A stretch of 8,929 bases of DNA, from positions 1 to 8,929 of the forward strand of contig JAJRUE010000224.1 of assembly GCA_024277955.1 (NCBI GenBank), in the 5' to 3' direction. This stretch comes from Alphaproteobacteria bacterium (GTDB lineage: Bacteria; Pseudomonadota; Alphaproteobacteria; Rhodobacterales; Rhodobacteraceae). The notes under the pieces were generated by a model. That model did no database searches and had not been told where the DNA came from. It was given only the letters and a program-made list of their open reading frames with translations. The position numbers and the translations under genes were made by a program. This document shows, in pieces, positions 1 through 4,767 of the stretch; the stretch's first letter is position 1; each line of letters begins with the position of its first letter.

Positions 1-190
1 AGGCGCGCGCGCCTTCGCTGACGAAATATCCGGCGACGATCAGGGCCACGCCGAGGCTGGCGCAGAACCACAGCGCCATCGCGGACAGCCCCCCCGCGCC
101 CCCGGCAAGCAGCGCCGCGCCGGGCAGCGCGATCAGCGCCGTCCCGATCGCCCAGAGCGTCAAGGTCAAGGTCTTGTGGTGCGGTCCCAC
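1..190 (-). CDS. Integral membrane protein, N-terminal fragment (function unknown)
   Basis: Only the first 63 codons lie in the window; the gene runs off the left edge. The start chosen is a GTG at 190-188 on the minus strand. It follows a strong purine-rich ribosome binding site, AAGAAGGAG (complement of 196-204), five bases upstream. The peptide begins with a short basic, His-containing stretch (MGPHHKTLT), then two hydrophobic segments at about residues 10-30 and 36-55, each long enough to span the membrane. I do not recognise the family from so little sequence. Next to a flippase and glycosyltransferases, a polysaccharide polymerase (Wzy), an O-antigen-ligase-like protein or another polytopic export component would fit, but this is context only. 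It lies 180 bases downstream of the GT4 gene on the same strand and may have its own promoter. Confidence 0.72.
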   Translation of the reverse strand, partial: MGPHHKTLTLTLWAIGTALIALPGAALLAGGAGGLSAMALWFCASLGVALIVAGYFVSEGARA

Positions 191-195
191 GCTGG

Positions 196-204
196 CTCCT
201 TCTT
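196..204 (-). promoter_or_regulatory. Ribosome binding site that fixes the GTG start at 190
   Basis: On the minus strand AAGAAGGAG is followed by CCAGC and then GTG. The core AGGAG matches the anti-Shine-Dalgarno sequence and its five-base spacing is normal. No ATG is as well placed; the first in-frame ATG lies inside the second hydrophobic segment. Confidence 0.7.
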
Positions 205-249
205 TTTTCGGCGGTTGGCGCGCGGGCGCGCACCGCTGGCCTGGGCGTT

Positions 250-279
250 GCTCTAGCAAGATTTTTGCGGATCGGCCAA
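250..279 (-). promoter_or_regulatory. Weak candidate promoter for the left-edge membrane gene
   Basis: On the minus strand TTGGCC (279-274) is separated by 18 bases from TAGAGC (255-250). TGC just before the second box gives an extended -10 look. The surrounding 251-280 stretch is locally A/T-richer than the genes. Both boxes match the sigma-70 consensus only partly, so this is a guess supported mainly by position, about 60 bases upstream of the GTG start. Confidence 0.25.
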
Positions 280-310
280 TGGCATGGTCGCCTGGTCGCG
301 ATCTGGAACC

Positions 311-366
311 AAAACCGGCCCGGCGGCGGGATTTGTTGCGAATCCGGTGCCGACCAGACCGGGCCG
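311..366 (-). terminator. Possible compound hairpin after the GT4 gene
   Basis: Just after the GT4 stop (371), the minus-strand transcript can pair GGCCCGG (365-359) with CCGGGCC (323-317), followed by GG and TTTT (314-311). Inside the 35-base loop a second small stem pairs GGATT with AATCC (345-341 with 333-329). The T run is short and the outer loop large, so it could be a weak intrinsic terminator or a chance GC pairing. The rest of 191-370 holds only the candidate promoter and ribosome binding site listed separately. Confidence 0.3.
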
Positions 367-370
367 CGGG

Positions 371-1540
371 TCAGGCGGCGTCGGCGCCGGTTCCGGGGTT
401 GGCGTGGGTGTCTTCGCTGGCGTTTTCCTCGATCACGTCGCGGTAGAGCTTTTCAAAGCTCTGGTGCACGTCGGGCGGGGAAAAGCGCTTGTCGCGCGAA
501 AGCTCCAGCGCCGCCTGGCCCATCGAGGCGCGCAGTTCGGGCGACTCCAGCAGCCGGATGATCGCATCGGCAATGGCGCTGGTATCGGCGACCGGCAGCA
601 CCACGCCGACCTCGTCATTGACCAGTTCGCGCACCCCGCCGCAATCGGTGGCGATCACCGGCAGCGCCGACTGGAAGGCTTCGACAATGGAAATCGGCAG
701 GGCTTCCCAGCGCGAGGTCAGCAGGTAAAGATCGGACGCCGCCAGCACTTCGGCGACATTGGACACCGGCCCCAGGAACTTGACGTTGCGCGAAACCCCG
801 GTGACCTGGGTCCAGCTGTCCACCAGGTCCTGCAGCGGGCCGTGGCCGCCGATGGCGAACACCACGTCGTCGCGCCGGTCGGAAATCTTGCGCGCCACCT
901 CGATCATCATGTCGATGCCCTTTTGCGGGTCCAGCCGCGACAGGCTGGCGATCAGAAAGCGGCCGTTTTCGCCCAGCAGCTCGGCCCGCTTGGCGGCGGC
1001 GACGCCGGCCTCAACCTGCGCGATCGGATGCACCCCGAGGCCGATCACCCGGGTGCGTTCGCGCGCCAGCCCCTTGGCGACCAGGTGGTTGAGCGAGGTC
1101 CGGCTGGGCGAAATCACCAGATCGGCGCAACGCCGCGCGGTGCGCGACACGCTGGCGATCCGGTCCGGTTCCGAGCCGTGGTAGGTAAAGACCACCGGGA
1201 TGTTCAGCCCCATCGTCGCCAGCCGCGCCAGGATCGCCGGCGCGGTTTCATGGGCGTGCACCAGCTGAATGCGCTCGGCCTTGATGGCGCGGCGCAGCTT
1301 GCGCGCTTCGGGCAGGATTTCCGCCATGCGCCGGAACACCGACCCGACGGTGCCCGCGATCCGGTCCAGCGCAAGGTGCAGAAAGTCGGGGTCGTCCTTG
1401 CTGGGGGCCCAGTCGCCGCCGTCGCCCGCCAGCATCACCCGGTGCCCGGCATCGCGCAGATAGGCGCTCAGGTCCAGCACGTGGCGCTGGATGCCGCCGG
1501 GCAGGTAGTTGGTGTTGATCTGCAGAATGCGCATCGGCAA
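371..1540 (-). CDS. GT4-family glycosyltransferase (GT-B fold)
   Basis: Retaining glycosyltransferase expected to work at the cytoplasmic face of the membrane, adding a sugar from a nucleotide donor to the growing lipid-linked repeat unit; donor and acceptor cannot be read from sequence. Counting from the MRILQIN methionine (1534), the N-terminal Rossmann half starts with a GT4-type strand and Gly-Gly loop (LPGG, residues 11-14). The C-terminal half has S-R-L-D-P-Q-K-G (R200 and K205 are the usual phosphate-contacting pair) and the E-x7-E signature E277...E285 in RWEALPISIVE. The length, about 387-389 residues, is normal. There is no signal peptide or membrane segment. The tail (EENASEDTHANPGTG) is acidic and probably disordered. 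Start: AAGGAG (1556-1551) lies 9 bases before TTG 1540 but 15 before ATG 1534, so TTG is slightly favoured. A longer start near 1612 or 1693 has no ribosome binding site and AT-richer codons. The gene is divergent from the flippase gene. Confidence 0.9.
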   Translation of the reverse strand: MPMRILQINTNYLPGGIQRHVLDLSAYLRDAGHRVMLAGDGGDWAPSKDDPDFLHLALDRIAGTVGSVFRRMAEILPEARKLRRAIKAERIQLVHAHETAPAILARLATMGLNIPVVFTYHGSEPDRIASVSRTARRCADLVISPSRTSLNHLVAKGLARERTRVIGLGVHPIAQVEAGVAAAKRAELLGENGRFLIASLSRLDPQKGIDMMIEVARKISDRRDDVVFAIGGHGPLQDLVDSWTQVTGVSRNVKFLGPVSNVAEVLAASDLYLLTSRWEALPISIVEAFQSALPVIATDCGGVRELVNDEVGVVLPVADTSAIADAIIRLLESPELRASMGQAALELSRDKRFSPPDVHQSFEKLYRDVIEENASEDTHANPGTGADAA

Positions 1541-1550
1541 GTGCGAGGTC

Positions 1551-1556
1551 TCCTTG
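1551..1556 (-). promoter_or_regulatory. Ribosome binding site deciding the start of the first GT4 gene
   Basis: AAGGAG on the minus strand is followed after nine bases by TTG (1540-1538) and after fifteen by ATG (1534-1532), both in frame. The spacing favours the TTG, giving a protein beginning (f)M-P-M-R-I-L. The difference is two residues and does not affect the domain. Confidence 0.55.
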
Positions 1557-1569
1557 GGTCCGTTTCCGG

Positions 1570-1586
1570 TGTCGAACAGATCGACA
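1570..1586. repeat. Perfect inverted repeat, candidate operator
   Basis: TGTCGA-ACAGA-TCGACA: six-base perfect arms around a five-base spacer, 17 bases in total. It sits between the divergent GT4 and flippase genes, about 30-46 bases upstream of the GT4 start. Size and symmetry suit a dimeric helix-turn-helix regulator. It overlaps the candidate -10 box of the GT4 promoter, so a bound protein could repress. The regulator is not in the window and no second copy was noticed. Confidence 0.4.
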
Positions 1587-1612
1587 ATACGTTCATTTGG
1601 CAACATTTTCAT
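1584..1612 (-). promoter_or_regulatory. Candidate promoter for the first GT4 gene
   Basis: On the minus strand ATGAAA (1612-1607) and TATTGT (1589-1584) are 17 bases apart, each matching four of six sigma-70 consensus bases. A second reading uses TTGCCA (1603-1598) with TCTGTT (1580-1575), also 17 apart. Either -10 box touches the inverted repeat at 1570-1586. This is the most A/T-rich part of the divergent gap, where a promoter is expected. Neither match is strong. Confidence 0.3.
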
Positions 1613-1641
1613 CACGCGGCGGCTGCAATCCGGTGCGCTCC

Positions 1642-1670
1642 TTGCCAGACGCGCCGGCAACGCCAAAGAT
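1642..1670 (+). promoter_or_regulatory. Weak candidate promoter for the flippase gene
   Basis: TTGCCA (1642-1647, five of six to the -35 consensus) is followed after 17 bases by AAAGAT (1665-1670, three of six to the -10). It lies about 80 bases before the flippase start. The -10 is poor, so the support is mostly positional. Confidence 0.22.
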
Positions 1671-1747
1671 GGGGCCACGAACGCAAGCAACAATCGGGCA
1701 CCGGGTTACCACGGGCGATCTGGCGAATTCAGGGGAAAAATCACCTA

Positions 1748-3205
1748 ATGTCAATCAAACGGCAGTTTGGCAGCGGAGTCGCGTGGATGGCGGCGGGGAA
1801 TTGGATCGAACAGGCGACCAATTTCGCGGTTTTCGTGCTATTGGCGCGAATCCTCGGGGCCGAGGCCTATGGGCTACTGGCCATGGCCGCCGCCTTTCTG
1901 CTGTTCAGCGAAGCCCTGGTGCGAGAGTCGTTTTCGGATTTCCTGATCGCCGTGCGCGACCCGACCCCGGGGCATTTCAACGCATCCTTCTGGGTGCTTG
2001 CGGCCCTGGGCACCGGGCTGGGGCTGGTGCTGCTGGCGGCGGCGCGCCCGATCGCGGTGCTTTACGGCGAAGACCAGGTGGCGGGCCTTGTGGCGGCGCT
2101 GTCGCCCAATGTCGTGATGATCGCGCTGACCGCGGTGCCGGTGGCGATTTTGCGCCGCGAACTGCGCTTTCGCACCCTGTCGCTGCGGGCGATCGCCGGG
2201 GTGGCTTCGGGCGGTGTGGTGGCGATCGTGCTGGCGCTCAACGGCTTTGGGGTCTGGAGCCTGGCGGTTCAGCGCCTGGTGCAGGTGCTGGTCAATATCG
2301 TCATGGCCTGGGCGGCGGTGCGCTGGCGGCCGGGGCTGCGCTTCAGCCGGCAGGACCTGCGCGACGTGACGCGCTTTGGCGGCACCGTCCTGGGGCTGCG
2401 CGGGGCCGAACTGGCCTCGACCCAGGTGCCGTCGGTGATCGTCGGGGCGACGCTGGGGCCGGTGGCGCTGGGGTTCTTTTCCATCGCCTGGCGGCTGGTG
2501 GAAATCGGGTCGTTCCTGATCGTGACGCCGCTGCGCCTGGCCTCGCAGCCGGCCTTTGCGTCGCTCAGCCGGTCGGGCGCGGTGGCGTCGGATCTGTTGT
2601 ATGACATCTCGCGGCTTTCGGGGCTGGTGGCCTGGCCGGCCTTTGCCGGGCTTGCGGTTCTGGCGGGGTCGGTGGTGGCGCTGCTGTTCGGCGACCAGTG
2701 GGTGCCGGCGGCGCCGATCCTGACGGTGCTGGCGGCGCTGGGGGCCTATTTCTGCATCGAGAAGATCCACCAGGCCTTTTGCCTGGCGGCGGGGCGGGCG
2801 ACGGCGACGACGCTGCTGTCCTGGGTCGAGGTGGCGCTGGCGGCGCTGCTGGTCTGGCTGGCCGCCCCCTGGGGGGCAAGCGCGATGGCGGCGGGGTTCG
2901 TCGCGGCGTTTCTTCTGGTCTGGCCGTGGCGCTTTCGGGTGGTGGCGCATGTGGCCGGGCTGCGCGCCCGACGCCTGCTGGCGATCCACGCCAAGCCGGT
3001 GGCCGGGGCTCTGGCGATGGCGGGTTTCGTCGATCTGATCCTCTTTGAACTGCCCCAGGCCTCGCCGCTTCTGGCGGTGCTGGCCGGGGTGCCGGCGGGG
3101 GCGGTTTTCTTCGGGCTGTTCACGGTTCTGGTCATGCCCGACCGGCTGCGGCTGCTCAAGACCTTTGTGGCCGCGCCGGCGGTTGCCAGCAGAAAAGCGC
3201 CCTGA
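1748..3205 (+). CDS. Wzx-type polysaccharide flippase (MOP superfamily)
   Basis: A 485-residue polytopic membrane protein expected to flip undecaprenyl-pyrophosphate-linked repeat units from the cytoplasmic to the periplasmic leaflet in a Wzx/Wzy-type pathway. It begins MSIKRQFGSGVAWMAAGNW, then FAVFVLLARILGAEAYGLLA. The G-x-G-x-x-W opening and the L-A-R-x-L-G-x-x-x-Y-G-L-x-A pattern are typical of the RfbX/WzxC-like polysaccharide synthesis family. Roughly 12-14 hydrophobic segments follow, and the mid-protein stretch GPVALGFFSIAWRLVEIGSF also fits this family. The ATG at 1748 is preceded by AGGGGA with 11 bases spacing, acceptable though long. The reading frame stays open far upstream, but that part is the antisense of the GT4 gene and is not coding. 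It is the first gene of a plus-strand pair; the second GT4 gene follows after 140 bases. The symbol wzx would fit by role, but I do not assign it without a search. Confidence 0.9.
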   Translation: MSIKRQFGSGVAWMAAGNWIEQATNFAVFVLLARILGAEAYGLLAMAAAFLLFSEALVRESFSDFLIAVRDPTPGHFNASFWVLAALGTGLGLVLLAAARPIAVLYGEDQVAGLVAALSPNVVMIALTAVPVAILRRELRFRTLSLRAIAGVASGGVVAIVLALNGFGVWSLAVQRLVQVLVNIVMAWAAVRWRPGLRFSRQDLRDVTRFGGTVLGLRGAELASTQVPSVIVGATLGPVALGFFSIAWRLVEIGSFLIVTPLRLASQPAFASLSRSGAVASDLLYDISRLSGLVAWPAFAGLAVLAGSVVALLFGDQWVPAAPILTVLAALGAYFCIEKIHQAFCLAAGRATATTLLSWVEVALAALLVWLAAPWGASAMAAGFVAAFLLVWPWRFRVVAHVAGLRARRLLAIHAKPVAGALAMAGFVDLILFELPQASPLLAVLAGVPAGAVFFGLFTVLVMPDRLRLLKTFVAAPAVASRKAP

Positions 3206-3207
3206 GC

Positions 3208-3251
3208 CTTGCCCGGAATTGACCCCGATCTTGCCCAGAATTGGCCCGCGA
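3208..3251 (+). repeat. Tandem direct repeat, two units of 22 bases
   Basis: Right after the flippase stop codon, CTTGCCCGGAATTGACCC (3208-3225) recurs as CTTGCCCAGAATTGGCCC (3230-3247): 16 of 18 bases match and the period is 22. Two helical turns between copies is the geometry of paired protein-binding sites on one DNA face. Local slippage duplication is the simpler alternative. The rest of the 3206-3345 gap shows only a small six-base stem (3279-3284 with 3291-3296) and no clear promoter. Confidence 0.55.
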
Positions 3252-3345
3252 AAGGCGGCAAGACCTGGGGACGCCCGCCGGCAGCGATGCCTGCCGCGAT
3301 TTCGGGCGAAAAAACGATACCGCGACGATTGCAACGAAAGACAAG

Positions 3346-4623
3346 ATGACACCGCTTCGCATCCTGATGCTCACCACCTTTTACCCGCCCTATTCGTTTG
3401 GCGGCGACGCGGTGGGCGTGCAGCGCATGGCGCGAGCTTTGGCGGCGCGCGGCCACGAGGTCACGGTGGTGCATGACGAAGACGCCTATCACCTGCTGGG
3501 CGGCGCCGATCTGGCGGAGGCCGCGCCGGAAGACGGCGTCAGGCGGATCGGCCTGCGGGCGCGTTTCGGCCTGCTGTCGAACCTGCTGACCCAGCAGACC
3601 GGCAGACCGATCGTGCACGGCGCGCGCATTCGCCGGATCGTCGAAGAGGGAAAGTTCGACATCGTCTGGCACAACAACGCGTCACTGGTCACCGGGCCGG
3701 GCATGCTGGACCTGGGCGACGGGCTGCGGCTTTACGAGGCGCACGAACACTGGCTGGTCTGCCCGACCCATGTGCTGTGGCGCTACGGGCGCGAACTGTG
3801 CGACCGGCGCGAATGCCTGCGCTGCGTGCTGCAACACCGCCGCCCGCCGCAACTGTGGCGCGCCACCGGGTTGCTGCACCGGCAACTGGACAAGATGGAC
3901 CTGATCATCGCCAAGAGCGAGTTCTCGCGCGACAAGCACCGCGAATTCGGCCTGCGTCAGGACATGGAGGTGCTGCCCTATTTCCTGCCCGACCTGCCGC
4001 AAGACCAAGCCGACGCGCCGCCGGGGCCGCCGCCGCACGACCGTCCCTATTTCCTGTTCGTCGGACGGCTGGAAAAGATCAAGGGCCTGCAGGACGTGAT
4101 CCCGGCGTTCGAAACCTACCCGGACGCTGACCTGCTGATCCTGGGCGACGGCGACTATGCCGAGACGCTCAAGTCGCAGGCCCGCGGCAATCCGCGGGTC
4201 AAGTTCCTGGGGCGCAAACCGGTCGAGGACCTCAACGCCTACTATCGCGGCGCGCTGGGGCTGATCGTGCCCTCGGTCTGTTTCGAAACCTTTGGCATCA
4301 TCCTGATCGAAAGCTTCCGCCTGGGCACGCCGGTGATCGCGCGCGCCCTTGGCCCGTTTCCGGAAATCCTGGGCAAGAGCGGCGCCGGCACCCTGTTTTC
4401 GGACCCCGACGACCTGATCGCGGCGATGCGCGCGCTGCAGAGCGATGCGGACCTGCGCGCCCGCCAGTCGGCTTCGGCGCGCGACGCCTTCAAGCGCTAC
4501 TGGCACGAACAGCCGGTGCTGAAAGCCTACGGCAAATCCCTTGCCGCCGCCGCCCGCCGCCGGGGGCTCGACGATCTTGCCCACTGGCTGGAAAACGGGC
4601 TGTTCGAAAACGGCGCGCCCTGA
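3346..4623 (+). CDS. GT4-family glycosyltransferase with four-cysteine cluster
   Basis: Retaining GT-B glycosyltransferase of 425 residues, expected to extend the lipid-linked repeat unit in the cytoplasm; the donor sugar is unknown. The N-terminal half starts LRILMLTTFYPPYSFGGDAVGVQ, with the family's Gly-Gly loop, then ALAARGHEVTVVH. The C-terminal half contains FVGRLEKIKG (R241, K246), the LILGDGD strand-loop, and the E-x7-E signature E314...E322 (ETFGIILIE). Between the halves is a Cys cluster, C139-x12-C152-x4-C157-x2-C160, after HEHWLVCPTH; I recall similar Cys-rich inserts in some GT4 enzymes and it may bind a metal. There is no signal peptide or membrane segment. The ATG at 3346 has only a weak ribosome binding site (GAAAG, 5 bases upstream). 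It is chosen because the domain starts four residues later; the upstream in-frame codons to 3241 look non-coding. It follows the flippase and converges on the GMC gene. Confidence 0.9.
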   Translation: MTPLRILMLTTFYPPYSFGGDAVGVQRMARALAARGHEVTVVHDEDAYHLLGGADLAEAAPEDGVRRIGLRARFGLLSNLLTQQTGRPIVHGARIRRIVEEGKFDIVWHNNASLVTGPGMLDLGDGLRLYEAHEHWLVCPTHVLWRYGRELCDRRECLRCVLQHRRPPQLWRATGLLHRQLDKMDLIIAKSEFSRDKHREFGLRQDMEVLPYFLPDLPQDQADAPPGPPPHDRPYFLFVGRLEKIKGLQDVIPAFETYPDADLLILGDGDYAETLKSQARGNPRVKFLGRKPVEDLNAYYRGALGLIVPSVCFETFGIILIESFRLGTPVIARALGPFPEILGKSGAGTLFSDPDDLIAAMRALQSDADLRARQSASARDAFKRYWHEQPVLKAYGKSLAAAARRRGLDDLAHWLENGLFENGAP

Positions 4624-4630
4624 CGGGCGC
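4615..4630 (+). terminator. Hairpin with the GT4 stop codon in its loop
   Basis: GCGCCC (4615-4620), TGAC loop, GGGCGC (4625-4630): a perfect six-base all-GC stem whose four-base loop holds the TGA stop at 4621-4623. No T tract follows directly. It may be a chance palindrome, or add to RNA 3' end stability or termination with the hairpins downstream. Confidence 0.35.
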
Positions 4631-4643
4631 AAGATCCCTGCCT

Positions 4644-4714
4644 GTCAGTCCTTGCGGACTGACGCGGGCGCCCGGCGGGGCCGTTCGGCCCTTGCCTCCC
4701 CGTCTTCTCTTTTT
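4644..4714 (+). terminator. Plus-strand terminator region after the second GT4 gene
   Basis: A perfect eight-base stem, GTCAGTCC (4644-4651) with GGACTGAC (4656-4663), closes a four-base TTGC loop. A second stem, GGGCC (4678-4682) with GGCCC (4687-4691), follows. An alternative outer pairing is CGGGG (4676-4680) with CCCCG (4698-4702), which places the stem directly before TCTTCTC and a run of T to 4714. The last arrangement resembles an intrinsic terminator. The first hairpin is too far from the T run to terminate alone and may protect the RNA end. Confidence 0.55.
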
Positions 4715-4745
4715 AAAAAATATCCCCGCCGGAGGCATCCGGCGG
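4715..4745 (-). terminator. Intrinsic terminator of the minus-strand operon
   Basis: Read on the minus strand, CCGCCGGA (4745-4738), loop TGCC, TCCGGCGG (4733-4726), then GGATA and six T (4720-4715). This is a perfect eight-base GC-rich stem followed by a U tract, 23 bases after the GMC stop codon. The T tract abuts the oppositely oriented T tract at 4710-4714, so the A/T core serves both directions. The 3' arm and tail, GCCTCCGGCGGGGATATTT, match a motif I remember as frequent between Rhodobacteraceae genes; this was not checked. Confidence 0.8.
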
Positions 4746-4767
4746 CGACGCATCCCGGCCGGTCGCA

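Noticed and set aside
1535..1693. N-terminal extension of the first GT4 gene to an ATG at 1612, 1606 or 1693
   Set aside because: No ribosome binding site precedes those ATGs, the codons there (for example CCA AAT GAA CGT ATT) are far more A/T-rich than in the genes, and GT4 proteins start at the MRILQIN strand.
284..1747. Plus-strand open frame that runs without a stop into the flippase gene, apparently making a 973-residue protein
   Set aside because: The first part is the exact antisense of the GT4 gene, is rich in His, Gln, Arg and Gly as antisense shadows of GC-rich genes are, and shows no domain. The flippase family starts at 1748, where a ribosome binding site is present.
3279..3296. 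Six-base stem in the gap before the second GT4 gene as a terminator
   Set aside because: CGGCAG/CTGCCG is short and is followed by GC-rich sequence and then a run of A, not T, on the plus strand, so it lacks the features of an intrinsic terminator.
1874..3352. Minus-strand open frame of 492 codons across the flippase gene
   Set aside because: It is antisense to a clear membrane protein with family patterns. Its product would be a low-complexity Arg/Gln/His/Pro chain with no recognisable fold.
4668..4673. Larger stem pairing GGGCGC (4625-4630) with GCGCCC (4668-4673)
   Set aside because: It competes with the tighter stop-codon hairpin and would enclose the eight-base stem with unpaired flanks. 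It is possible but not better supported than the local hairpins.
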